Below, one piece after another: positions 34,901 through 46,147 of a DNA stretch of 64,000 bases (within the stretch, counting starts at the first letter, position 1; every line of letters starts with the position of its first letter). Both the position numbers and the translations under genes were made by a program. Below the pieces are notes generated by a model. The model did no database searches and was not told where the DNA came from. It worked only from the letters and a program-made list of their open reading frames with translations. Source of the stretch: Zingiber officinale (taxonomy: Eukaryota; Streptophyta; Magnoliopsida; Zingiberales; Zingiberaceae); assembly GCF_018446385.1 (NCBI RefSeq), contig NC_055986.1, positions 81,057,659-81,121,658 on the forward strand, given 5' to 3'.

Positions 34901-37900
34901 GCATTCCCACCATTCTGCTGGAGATAATGCTCTTCTATGTCTAATTGCCACATTCCTCCCAAATAACCCTTCTGTCTTTCGATATATAGAGAGCTGGGTA
35001 GTGATTTTATCTTGCTCGACAGCGCTTGAAACCAATCTCTCCATAGTTTCAAACAAACCATTTACCACTTCTCCACAGATATTTGAATCTGTGTATGAAT
35101 AAAAATATTATGGATTCAAATAATGTCCTAGAGCATGCAGAGGCCGATGAAGTTAACATTCCCATCTTGCATCAATGATCTCAAACACTTCTTTGTATTT
35201 CTCTTCTTTCTCCTTAAAAGTCTTCATAACTGTTTCTTTTGCCCTATCCATAGCCTCATAAATATAGCCCATTGCAGGTTTTCTTTTGCCATCAACCAGT
35301 CTCAGAACACGGACTAAAGGGCCATATATTTTTAAAATATGCACAATACTGCTCCAAAATCTAAGTGTCATGATGATTTTAGCTACCTTCTTCCCCACTG
35401 CTTCTTTTGCCCATCCTTTCAAGAGTGAGAAAAGCAGTAGCAAATCTTGTGACACCTGCCCGACAAAGCTCTTTTTGTCTTATGAATTACCTCAACATAT
35501 TTACTATGCCGGGGCGAACATAAATGTAAGCATTCACACTCATTGTCTTCTTCGATGTTGCTTTAAAATCAGGCAATTTCTCAATATCTTCTAAGATCAA
35601 GTCGACGCAGTGAGCAGCACAAGGAGTCCAATACAAGTGTGGCCTTTTTGCTTCTAATAATTTCCCTACAAAAGAAGTTAGAAAAGTAGATAAGTTTAAC
35701 ATATATAAGAAAAAGCATATTGATAAAAAAGAATTAAATAGATTCTTACCAGCAAGCACATTGTTACTTGCACTATCCGTAACAACTTGAACAATATTTA
35801 CTTCTCCTACACGCTCCACAAATTGATCAAGCAACTGAAATATTTTCTCTCCAGTCTTTGCATAATCAGAAGCATCAATCGATACGATGAAAACTGAACC
35901 TTTAGGAAAATTTACTAAAAAATTAATCAATGTTCTCTGTCTTTTGTCTGTCCACCCATCTGCCATCAAACTACAACCATACTTGGCCCATTCTGTTTCA
36001 CACGACTTAATGTAATCATTTGTCACACTATCAACAGCCTTTTTTAGAAAAGGAACCCGCACCTCATGATAACTAGGTCCTTTTAGACATATACCATATT
36101 AGCCAACCAAGTCACATTCTTTTGAAGCTTGAATAGTTAACGGCATTAAAAGGAATTGCCGCATCATACATTCACTTAGTTATGGTCATACAAGCTTTTT
36201 CCCTCAATTCTTTCTTGTATGTCTCATTTATTGTAGTTTGTCTTTCTTTACCCTTTCTACTTTCAACATTTTTTTTTTGTACATTAGGAGCAAAATACGT
36301 ATCATTGGACCTATTTGTCTCGGCCTTTTTTTGCATATTCACTGATCTAGAACTTGTACTTGTACTTATAGTTCCAATATCATCCATATCAATATCATCA
36401 CCAAGAGGGTCTATATCCTCAAAGTCCAATGTCGCAAGTTTAGAAAAATTATTTTTCTCTGTCTTTTTCTCCATGAAATTTTTAATTTCTTCACGTACAT
36501 GAGGTGATGAGGAGGACATTTTTTGCAAGTCGTAGTATTTCGAAACCCCCAACAAGATGATGTTTTGCACGATAAATACCTCCTTTTGTAACTTTTTGGC
36601 AAAAGTTACAAATTAAATCATTTTTATTATCCGGATTAACTCTTTGAAAACAATTCCATCTCGGATCTTTTGATATATATATTGGAGTATCACTACTACC
36701 TTCCATGATAATTGAATAAGAAAATAGTCTGAAAAAATAAAAATAAAATAAAATCAATACAGTACCAGCAATAGAAAAACACCGTACAATCTGTACCAGC
36801 AATAGCAAAATTAAAAAAACAAAAAGCAAAACAAGACAAACAAAAATGAAAAAACAGTAAAAAAAATGAAATATCGGACAGGAGCACCAATACGAACCGA
36901 TAAAAACAGAAAAACAGTACCAAAAAATCCAAAATCGGACAGCAGTAGAAAGAAAAACACAACCTGCAAAAATTAAAAAACAGGAAACTAAAACAAAACA
37001 AAACCGGACAGCAGCACAGCAAGAACACGAACCAGCAACTAAAAGAAAAAAAAAACAAGCAGAACTACAGAAGAAAAGAAGATACAGAAAAGAAGAAGAA
37101 AACGAAACGAAGAAAAACTGAAAAGTGAAAACGAAGAAGAGAAAAAAAAAAAAAAGAAGCGAAGAGTAGAAGAGAAGAAGAAGATGATAACAGACGAAAA
37201 AGAAGAGAAGAAGAAGAAGTGAAGAACAGAAAAAATAGAAAAAAGAAGGAAAACATACTTGGGCGACGACGCAACTCAGCGATGGCGTGACTCAGCGATG
37301 GCACGACTCAGCGATGGCGGCGGCGGACGGAAATGGATTCAGGTTTCTTCTTCTTCTTGCATTCTCTTCCTCCCTTCCTAAGATTCTTTTCTGCTCCTGT
37401 TTCCCGTGCCCTAATTCCAAACAAAGTTGATTTGGAATGTTTTTTTTGTTTAAAATCCAGATTTGCTCACGATCGCAACGCCTCGATCGCACCTTCGTTG
37501 AGGTGCAAAGGCGCACGAGGCGCGCCTGGCGAACAACACCCGCCTCGCATGGGAAGAGGCAGTTTTCCCAGCGCCTTGTGCGCCTAGCGCCCCGGGCGCG
37601 CCTCAAGCGTGCCTTTAACAACATAGGGAATTGTAGGAGCTTTATCAATCCCTTTCTTTATTCTCTTACCTTTGATTGTCTTTGGGGTTGAGATGTTTTA
37701 GAACATCTAGTTGAGATCCAGACAAAATAAATTCTTGATCAAAAGCTTCGTTATCATCTTTCACACCAATATCTCCTTTAGGTTGCACTTTTTCAATATG
37801 CTGAGTGAAGAATTGAGATAGCTGTAATGAACTTCCTACTTCATCAAGTAATGGATTTTCAACTTCAATAGCTCCACCAATCCATTGCCAGATCATCTTT

Positions 37901-40900
37901 GTTCTGGATTAATTCAATATTAAAAGGTTTTACATCACCGGACTCTTATTCTTCTTTGTCTTCTGTTATGCCCCTCAATTAAAGACACATAGTATAGAGA
38001 ATATAACCCATTTTTGCACTTTCGTATGAAAAAGAGAATTTTTTTTATAACCACCACTCAACTGAAAGATAAATAAATGAATAAAATTAAAATAGTGTTC
38101 TGTATGCATAGATAAAACCTAAATTAAGCAAACAAATATTTTATCAATAATCAATACTATTTTTTTTAAAAAAAAAAAACTTATGTAACTACCATATGAA
38201 CATCTTTTCTTCCTACTTGAAAGTCTTATCTTGAAATAATTATATTAACATAATATTAATACTTAGTTGGAGAGGCTTCCCAATCCAACTTTTGGTTTCC
38301 ACTTTTGCTTCATGAACTAAGTGGGAGAAGCTGCCATTTGCTACTTGCCCATGTCAACCTTGTACAAAACAAGGCACAAGGATTTTATTGTTATAAAAAT
38401 CTTTGAAATGTAGTCCTAAAATCTAGAAGATATAACAATCTTTTGTGTCTCTACCTTCAATAGTGTTATAGTATTGAGAGGCTTCCCAATCCTCAGAAGT
38501 GAAGATCACCTTCAATTTAACTTATTTTTAGTGCAATGACTTTAAAAAGAAGGGAAGTGAATTATAATCCTAGTCGCTTTTGGAATTTTGTCAATAAATT
38601 TTATTGATCCATGAATCTAATAAAAAGGGCAGTCCGATGTACGAAGCTTCCGCCAATGCAGGTCCCAGAAAAGGGTCTATTGTACACAGCCTTATCCTAC
38701 TTTGCAAAAGGCTATTTCAGAATCCAATAATGAATATAATTTATTTTTTATAAAGAATTGCCTCATTTTCACTACTATTTTCACTATATTGAGTTTATTA
38801 ATGTCCACTATCATCAAATTGATGTGCGTACTGCATATAGTGTCCGAAACAATGTTGGGCGACTTGCACCAACAACTATCTACCCCTCTTGAAATTGACT
38901 CCATTATGTGTGATATCCTACACTAACTATAAGTTCTACACCCATCTGCTAAACTACAATATTTATTAGCCAATATAAATTATAATATTATGCAGTTGCA
39001 TCAATATATTTGTGAAATATCATCTTTCTATTGCACTATAGTAAAAAGTCATTAATGCTCATTCATGAAGGTTTTGTCTAGCTATCGCATGTCAACATAA
39101 CTCCATGTAGACCTCATTGCATCTTACATGATAAAATCCATGTGACATAATCACCTACACTTCTCCAGGTAGATATAGACTAACAATTTTACACAATCAA
39201 AAGATGGATATCGGGACTAAACTTCTAGATGTTGGACACTATGCTATGATAGTGTATAGTATTTGCTACATTAAAAGGAATTCGATCGAAATGAAATTTT
39301 TTACAATACTTTAGTTGATCGAGTTCTACTTTGTCCTTCTATAGGCATCACCAATCCGAATGTGTTTGCTACTAGATGATCAGGGAAGGTAACCATATCA
39401 ATATCAACTATAGTAAGTGCATGCCTTCATCGTATGCAAGTAAAGAAATAACTAATATTGTCTCATGATGAAGTAATAGTAACACTTGTACTCCTCTCTA
39501 ATGTTGATGATAATATATATTAGTGTTATATAAAATCTATCTATAACAATCCCAATTCGTTTGTAACATTCTCAAAACACAATTTCTTGCAATCACAACA
39601 TGAAGACTATTATTCCCAGCCTCAACCATAATTCCACCTTGGCCATTATGCTAACCTCCAACTGTTGCTTCCTCATCATCTAAATCTTATATGTAGTCTT
39701 AGCCCTTTGATTCCCTCTAATTCTGATGCATGAAGCTTCCATGCCTTTGCTTATTGCTCACACCACAACAACCTATTAGTCTCTTATAACCCTTTATTTA
39801 TAATTTGATCTTCTCCCACCACCCATCGTGTTATGTGCCAACTACAAGCACACATGTTAGACCAAATCACACATTCCCAACCACGAGAATATTTGTGGAG
39901 TTTGCGTGGCTCCTATGCCAACATATTTCGTACGTCAACCTCTCACACGAATAAAATTTTTCAATTGTGTCGGACAACACAATTTAATACTTTATACCTA
40001 AGATTCATGGTTAAAATATGACACACTACTATGATCCAATGGACTAATTTGTCACCAACATAATATACCATAGAAAATTTCAGAAGGCATATACTTAGAT
40101 GCACAAAAGAAGCAACAATAATTTCTTCAAAAACTTTTAATCTTAATATTTAGACCAAGTTGAATGTCAGTGCTTAACTAGAATGATTCATGTTAGCATA
40201 TTAGCATACTATATTGGAGGCATTGAGAAGGAGATAGAAATTGGGGAGAAGGAAGAAGAGAAGATGAAAAGATCTAAAGGAGAAGGAAGAAGAAAAGATG
40301 AAAATGATACAAAGGATGAGAAGAAAAGATGGAAAGGATCTAGAGGATAAGGAAGAAGAGATACTGAATTATAAAAGATTCATTGTCACCTCATCATTGA
40401 AGTTTCAATGGGCAAAAGCCTCATTTCAAGCCAGAGACACCCTAGCCCTCATAGATGCCGCATGTTGCTCGCACAAGCCTTCTATGAAGATTGCCATCTC
40501 GAGCTTGTTAACCGACCAACAGAGAACTATTTTTAAAACCATGATTTAGACACAAATTTAAAAGGCTCATAAGATATACTAACCAATTATCCAATTGTCA
40601 CATAACAGAATGATAACTTTTAAAAAAATTTGTATGTGGTATTCTATTTTGTAGTTCATATGCTGAATAAATGGCCAAAATGCCAGTAAATTTTCCTATG
40701 TTTCATAGGCCTAAAAGCTCCAAAATATGGACCTATTTTATGCTCAATTGTTTTTTTAATTGAAGCTAAAATTAGTTCCAAAAGTTTAACTAACTCCTAC
40801 AAGTTTTAGAAGCATTAAGTAGAATTTTGGATGCTTACGGATATCTTCCAGAAATATTACCATCAGAATCAGAGAATATTTGTGCATAACATGTATTTAG

Positions 40901-43740
40901 AATTTACAGACAACATATTGGCTAAATATCTACATTCAATAAGATAATGTCCACACATGCTTCGCTACAAATCTTTCTGCAATCTATAAGCAGGCTTCTG
41001 AATTCTTTCTTACTACTAGAAGTGGTTAGACAGCATGTGAAACGCTAATTAAAATCACAAAACATATCCAGCTAAACAAGACTTGAAGAAGGAACCAAAT
41101 ACTCTAGGCAAGGCAACTAAATTGATGCCAAAATTAAAAGATGTGAAAGAGCAGTCAGCACAGTGTTAACAAGAAAAACTACCATATGATGCATAAAGCT
41201 TTAAGCAACAGTTAGAAATTCATTACTTGAAAAAAAAATATAGTAATGAAAAATAAAAAATTATATCTCATCAAAATGATTTGAAAGGTTTGTTTTATAA
41301 CTACACTCTAAACATCAAGGTGGATTAATCATGAGCAGATATCTTAGTGGCTAAATGGAAATGAAGTTGTCTAGTATAATAAAATAAGAGCAATATAGGA
41401 TGGGAAAATTTGATTTCATCAAACGTATTAAAATGAATACACTCTAGAACATAAAATTATTTTAAAAATACATATCTCGAGTAAAGTGGTAATTTTCATT
41501 TTATTTAAGCAACTGAAAAGAATGTACCTGTGTTCAATACAATGTTTCCAAACTTTTGGTGAGTGATCTTAGCAATTGTTGAATAAAGAAAGGATCATCA
41601 TTTAATACTCTACAAATTTTTTAATATGAAATGAATGCCATAATTTTTTCGCTGCTTGAGCTATAGTCAGTAGCAGAACTGGGACTTCTTCTTAGGTTGA
41701 ATACTAAATAAACATTACTATAATTTTCCAACACAGTTTATAAATATATATAATTCAAAAGACAGCACAATATATATAGTTAATAGAGTCAAATTACCAA
41801 TAAAGAAAAGTAACTTAAAATTTATCAAATTAAGATACTATAACAACTTGATTTAAAAAATTGTCGAAAACACATATAGGACTTTTCCCCTCTTTAAACT
41901 ACATTAACCTTATATATTATGCCAAAAAGTTTTAATGATAACTTGAAATCTAAAAGGAATTTGTTTATCACTTTTAAACAAGTAGAAAATAGAAAAGGAA
42001 CTATTCACATGTTTATAATTCAAACTAGAGAACTTAATCTTCTTGTCCTATAATACAGAGGATTGTAACTTTTATTATTAGTTTCATGTTTAATAAAAAC
42101 ATGGATTTAAAAGCATAAGAAAAAAATTAAATCACTACGACCAGTGAAATGAGCTTCCAAAACACTTCACTTCTTTAAATTTTTAGTAGAAGAATGATTT
42201 TTTTTTTTTTTTACTAAAAACCTCTAAATTTCGGATAGGCCACCTTTAACTTTGCAAATCAGTTTTTCCCCCTAGGATTTATGGTAGGGCATGTTCCCTA
42301 CCATTCCTTAATATAGATCCATTGCTAGCTGTGGTAATAAGTAGTTGTGTGATAATCAGAAAGAGAATATTTCTTCATTCGTACTGAAACCTTATAGATT
42401 GTTGGCCATTTTCTATGCACTATAAATTTAGTATATACATGAAATTTTCATCCAAGAAAGAGAGCTAAAAGGACAAGAAAGGAATATAATAAAAAATGCA
42501 AGTAAAAAATGGAAAAATCTAAAACAAGATCAACTATTAATCTACTGTGATCAGACATGTTAATATGTAGTAATATGCCTATAGACGATGGTTAATTTTT
42601 AACAAGAAATTTTAAATTCGAGTTATAAAAATTCAGCAAAATATACTTGGAGCCTAAATAAAGGATTAACCAAGTGGATTTCATAATTAAGTTTTGACTT
42701 GAATGAATCACACTGTATCTAATATATCTAGTCCACTTGCAAACTTCTATCACAAATTGTACTCTCGGTTGGAAAAATTCCTCTGATGGGAGGATTGGTT
42801 GTCTTTCATTCAAGCAAAACATTTCAGAGTAGCTATAGTTTGTTAACGGAAAATATGTTAAGCATAATGCTAGGACCTAGTTATGCTCCTAATCGTAACA
42901 ATTGGGTATTGGTAAAAAAAATTAAAAATAAATGGGCAACATCTACAAATCAGTTGATAATAAGGGTGACGGAGGAAGGAACCTATATCAGCTTACCTCT
43001 CGCTCGTTGCACATTGGGATCTGAAGCAGAACCATCGGATACTCGTCAACATTCATTCTGTTTCTGCTTTCCAAATCTCCCGCACTTCCATACTCGACCA
43101 ATGCAACCGGCTTCATGCCTCGGAGTCTAATATAGAAGCAGCCAAGCGTCAACACGAGCCGATCCACCGACTGCACAAGAAATAACACAATGCACATGTT
43201 GGCCAACGCCTGTACCGGAGGCGCGAGGTAGGTCACCCTGATCATGAGCCAGTTGGCGTAGATGAACTCCAGGACCTCGGCGGAGGAGGCGTAGGACGGA
43301 GGGCTGAAGTGCCAGCCCTTGAAATAAGCGGCCAGCTCGAGGACAAGGAGGAGGATGGCGATGACGAGGAAACCTCGGATGAGGCCGTAGAGACGAGAGT
43401 CGGGAGCGGGGCGGTGTGTGGGTGTGGCGATCCGCCGGGCTGCTGTGCGGAAGAGGCCAAAGATACGGGACGGGAGGGAGGCGAGGAGTAAAGCCGAGCC
43501 GAGGAGGCGGAGGAGGAGGAACCAGGACATCTGACGGGGGCTTCGGCCGCGGGACTTCCCGGCGGCAACGGGGGTAGTGGGCGTACCGACCTCGACGGCA
43601 GCGTATTGGGAGGAGGCGTCCCCGGGCGTGGTCGCCGGCAGCGGCGATTGAGGGGTGGAGGGCGAGAGGAAGCCATGGGCCTTGAGCCGGTCCTTGTTCC
43701 ACCATTCTTGGAACTCGTAGTTAGGCAGTGGAGGAGACAT
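28982..43740 (-). CDS. CSLC: Cellulose synthase-like family C protein (xyloglucan glucan synthase type)
   Basis: Golgi membrane GT2 glycosyltransferase. Family members make the beta-1,4-glucan backbone of xyloglucan from UDP-glucose. Five exons on the minus strand, all joined at phase 0 by GT-AG introns: 43740-42997, 30862-30554, 30197-29907, 29819-29706, 29617-28982. They give 248+103+97+38+211 = 697 residues, the usual CSLC length. Residues: transmembrane segments near 70-96, 118-140 and 170-200; start of the GT domain [12 protein letters not shown] (237-248); VLDDSDD (272-277, first Asp motif); FDADFQP (332-338, DxD); TVEDMD (424-429, catalytic Asp); QQHRW (463-467, QxxRW); then C-terminal membrane helices and the end LDLIGEQVS. 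The start ATG opens [16 protein letters not shown], the expected CSLC N-terminus. Oddities: a 12.1 kb first intron, and [10 protein letters not shown] at 477-486 where relatives as I know them read closer to LCLPDIIxxK. All catalytic residues are present, so it is probably functional. Confidence 0.93.
31215..31555 (+). mobile_element. Decayed 3' end of an L1-type LINE
   Basis: Plus-strand frames give a broken match to the C-terminal region common in plant non-LTR retroelement ORF2. [11 protein letters not shown] is followed by VPIEERQLD, with a typical ending 'agtgggataaaggc' and a TTG-rich tail (TTTGTTGTTGATG, about 31537-31550). Many stops. Assigned from remembered family patterns, so moderate confidence. 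Confidence 0.5.
33856..33943 (-). pseudogene. Coding-like fragment, one half, split by the hAT element
   Basis: The minus strand reads [22 protein letters not shown]. Together with 37666-37896 it makes a frame interrupted by the hAT insertion. No family recognised. Confidence 0.3.
33952..37626 (-). mobile_element. hAT-superfamily DNA transposon in CSLC intron 1
   Basis: A perfect 8-bp target-site duplication GGAATTGT (33944-33951 and 37627-37634), the hAT hallmark, flanks a 3675-bp unit. Terminal inverted repeats are imperfect: TTGTGTTGTTAGAGGC at one end and CTATGTTGTTAAAGGC (complement) at the other. Both subterminal regions are rich in AGGCGC/GGCGCG words (33963-34015 and 37495-37615), in contrast to the AT-rich surroundings. 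It contains a transposase pseudogene on the minus strand. 37260-37320 holds three CAGCGATGGCG repeats. Confidence 0.9.
34228..36706 (-). pseudogene. hAT transposase with BED zinc finger, DUF659 and dimerisation region
   Basis: Start codon 36704-36706. Order on the minus strand: BED-type zinc finger ([30 protein letters not shown]; 36540-36680), a linker, DUF659 (36062-35487: [46 protein letters not shown]), a central region (35455-35150), the C-terminal hAT dimerisation motif (SPAEWWECY ... GYERNWSVF, 35068-34800) and an acidic tail (34705-34228). Putative introns: GTAAGA...TTTTGTAG about 35668-35749, and one near 34690-34790. Several frames are broken, with two TAA stops just after DARWEC that could come from CAA. 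It would catalyse cut-and-paste transposition; now inactive. Confidence 0.85.
37666..37896 (-). pseudogene. Coding-like fragment, other half, beside the hAT insertion
   Basis: A 76-codon frame with protein-like composition ([39 protein letters not shown]). It shifts frame by one near 37672 ([15 protein letters not shown]) and then runs into the hAT target site, continuing at 33943. It probably belongs to an older element or a captured exon. Not recognised. Confidence 0.3.
38626..38720 (-). mobile_element. 3' part of an Au-like SINE
   Basis: The plus strand carries the widespread plant SINE sequence GGGCAGTCCGATGTACGAAG ... CCGCCAATGCAGG ... AAGGGTCTATTGTACACAGC ... GCAAAAGGCTATTTC. In minus-strand sense it ends in CTGCCCTTTTT, the SINE 3' end. 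The tRNA-like head with its A and B boxes is missing. Identified from memory of the consensus. Confidence 0.65.
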
Positions 43741-44066
43741 AAAGGCGATGGGATCTCTCCCGCTCTCCTTCTTCCCTCTGCTGCCTCACACTCTTCTCGC
43801 CCTAATTGGGGCAACAGCGGCGAGGGGTGAAATGGTAAATGTACTTTTATTTATTTAGTCAGGGGATAGACGACTTTAGAGGTATGGATTAAATGTAAGC
43901 CTCATGACGAAATACATGTAAATGTCCAACAGAGATTATCTTATTCTTAAATTCTTTGGCCCCATTCTAACCGTGGAAGGACAGGTCTCGAATTCCTTGT
44001 GTTTGGAATCATGAATTGCATTGAATCCGAATCACGTGGTAACTACGGGAGCGTTGCTAAATATTA
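43741..44066 (-). promoter_or_regulatory. CSLC 5' flank and candidate core promoter
   Basis: Upstream of the ATG is a GA-rich leader on the minus strand (43741-43800), and CTAAATAAATAAAAG at 43846-43860 is the best TATA-like element. Only 326 bp of original upstream sequence remain before the Harbinger element, so more distant control regions have been pushed about 2.1 kb away. Confidence 0.4.
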
Positions 44067-44439
44067 GAGTATTCATGATAGATAGTTTGAAATATTTCTC
44101 TCAACTATTTATAGACTCCATTTTTACATCATCTTTTAAATATTTTACTATTTAAATATTTCAACTTCCATAATAAAATATCCCACAAATCAAATATTTA
44201 TGAGTCTCACTCATCAAATATTTATTCTCAAATTTCTCAATTCCACAATTAAATATCTCATCAAATTTAATTAACTTACATTTAATTCTAACAAAAATTT
44301 AATAGAAATATAAATTTAAGTTCATACAAATACAAATATTTTATAAATTTAAAATTAAAATACAGAGATACAAATCATATTTAATTAATAAAATGCATAA
44401 CAATAAACTACAAATAATAAAAGTAACATGGAGCAGCTA

Positions 44440-45678
44440 AAATAAATCAAATTAACTACATGTTCAATTTTTTTCTTCAGTTGTTCACATATCGCTAAAT
44501 GATTTTGAAGTTGTTCATCAGTCATACCTCGTGTGTCCATTACGAGGAGTTGATGTGCTTGGATGAGTTGATCAACTTTCTTATTGTTATTATACTCTTC
44601 CAACTGTGCCATTGATTATTGCATAACCTGATTCAATTCATCAAGTAGGCCTACTCTTTCTTTGCCTTTCCTCTTTGCTGCCTTATGTTCTATTGGACGA
44701 AATCGGAATCATCTATATCAGCAGTTGTATTAGGATTAGAAGAGTCAATATGTGCACCCGATGATTCTGATGTTCTTGCTTTGTTTTTGTTGCCCGTCGA
44801 TCTGAGGATTGAGGAGCATACATAGGATTATCTTTCACGATTCTCCACACATGCTCATATTGGAAAGTAGTTTTAAAAGTACTCTTGTATTCTTCATGAG
44901 CTCGCACCATCAAATCCTCATCACTCCATTCGCTTGGTCTATCATTATACCATTTATTGTAGATTCCATTGTATCTATTTACGATCTTTTTCAATGAAGC
45001 CCAATGTGATTTTGCTTTCTCCGCAGTTCTCTTTTTAGCTTCTTTAGCTCGATTGGTATTGAAGTATGTCACAACTCGTTTCCAAAATGACTCACTCTTC
45101 TGGGCATTACCAACTACTGAATCTTCACTCATAATTGTGTAGGCCGCTGCAAGGAGCTTATCATCTGCCACTGTCCATACTGTTCGCTTGTTATGGTCTT
45201 CATCTGATTCGTTGCCCATCTCTGGTGCTCGATTGAGAATAATATCGTCAGGCCCTATTTCAGATGAAAATGGAGGAAATTGTGAATCGGGGACTGCATA
45301 AGGTGTACTTTTATCACTGTCAATTGCATCAACAATAGCTCTTCTCGATTCATTTGAATGAATCTCTGGTGATTGAAGCTGATTAATTCCATGAGATGGG
45401 CCTTGCATGAAATACTGATTACTCTGCCAATATACTGGAGGATATGTATAAAACGGAGCTCGAGGGTCGCCACTCAAAGAATTTGGATAACTTTGGAAAT
45501 TATGGTAATATGGTGGTGGGTATGGAAAAGGTTGGAAATTTGGTGAATGTTGAGTGGGAAATGGAAATTGAGAATTGAAGAAATTAGGACGGGCTCGAGA
45601 ACTTTCTTCACTTGAATATTCGTCGATATTTGGAGAGTTGAACAAATCCCTAAAATAATTACCAGAATTTTTATCCAT
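44440..45678 (-). pseudogene. Harbinger Myb/SANT-like DNA-binding protein, frameshifted near the C-terminus
   Basis: From the ATG at 45676-45678: a Pro/Tyr/Phe/Asn-rich N-terminal region (residues 25-100), then a trihelix/Myb-like domain at about 165-280 (RTVWTVADDKLLAAAY ... SFWKRVVTYFN ... WASLKKIVNRYNGIYNKW), then VWRIVKDNPMY. In PIF/Harbinger systems this partner protein binds the terminal repeats and is needed with the transposase. The frame ends at 44713, but a frameshift near 44790 leads into the expected tail, including TRGMTDEQLQNHLAICEQLKKKIE (44385-44612 region). Most of the domain is intact, so a protein could still be made. Confidence 0.8.
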
Positions 45679-46011
45679 CTCTCTAAATTTTTGGTAGGCA
45701 ATGTTTATGAAAATGATGAAAATAGATGAAAGAAAGAATGTATATATAGGGAGAAATTGAACGTTATCGAACGTTTAATTTTTCGAACGTTTTCGAACGG
45801 TTAATTTTTCGAACGTTTGATTCCTCGACAATTAATTTATCCAACGTACTCTTTTAATGTTTGCATAGTTTGAATTTAATTAAATTAAAAAAAAATAAAA
45901 AAAATATAAAGTCACGGTAGCACTCATATAAGGTGGGGGCCCACCATATTAAAAACAATAAAATAAAATAAAACAGTAGTGGCAGCCCACTTTTTGTGGG
46001 CCCCACATGAG

Positions 46012-46047
46012 GAAATCACCGGACACAGATGTGTGTCCGGTGATTTC
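46012..46047. repeat. Hairpin in the Harbinger subterminal region
   Basis: Perfect 15-bp arms GAAATCACCGGACAC/GTGTCCGGTGATTTC with a 6-nt loop, about 100 bp inside the element end. A second hairpin, ATATCCCCCA/TGGGGGATAT, follows at 46063-46085. Confidence 0.85.
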
Positions 46048-46147
46048 TATTACCCCATCAAATATCCCCCACAATGGGGGATATTTGGGGGTGGGGGATA
46101 TTTGGAGAAATATCCCCTCCAAATATCCTCCACTGGAGATGCTCTTA

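Larger units (their letters stand above)
30863..42996 (-). other. CSLC intron 1 (12,134 bp), filled with transposable elements
   Basis: The donor GAG|GTAAGC at 42996 and acceptor GAAACAG|GTT at 30863 keep the frame between CNERE and VYQQS. Identified contents are a LINE tail (31215-31555), a hAT element (33952-37626) and a SINE tail (38626-38720). The remainder (30863-31214, 31556-33855, 37901-38625, 38721-42996) is AT-rich, and I recognise no gene in it. The other introns are short: 356, 87 and 88 bp. Confidence 0.85.
44067..46144 (-). mobile_element. PIF/Harbinger derivative beside the CSLC promoter
   Basis: TTA target-site duplication at 44064-44066 and 46145-46147. The ends GAGTATTCATGATAGATAG and (complement) GAGCATCTCCAGTGGAGGA form an imperfect terminal inverted repeat. 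It carries the Myb-like ORF of Harbinger elements but no DDE transposase frame, so it is a deletion derivative. The right end contains strong hairpins (46012-46047, 15-bp perfect arms; 46063-46085). Orientation is given by the Myb ORF. Confidence 0.85.

Noticed and set aside
36696..37304. Phe/Ser-rich frames resembling membrane proteins
   Set aside because: Translations of the purine-rich subterminal region of the hAT element on the opposite strand; low complexity.
43127..43830. Several frames overlapping CSLC exon 1
   Set aside because: Shadows of the GC-rich first exon. Only the frame ending at CNERE has CSLC motifs and a correct splice donor.
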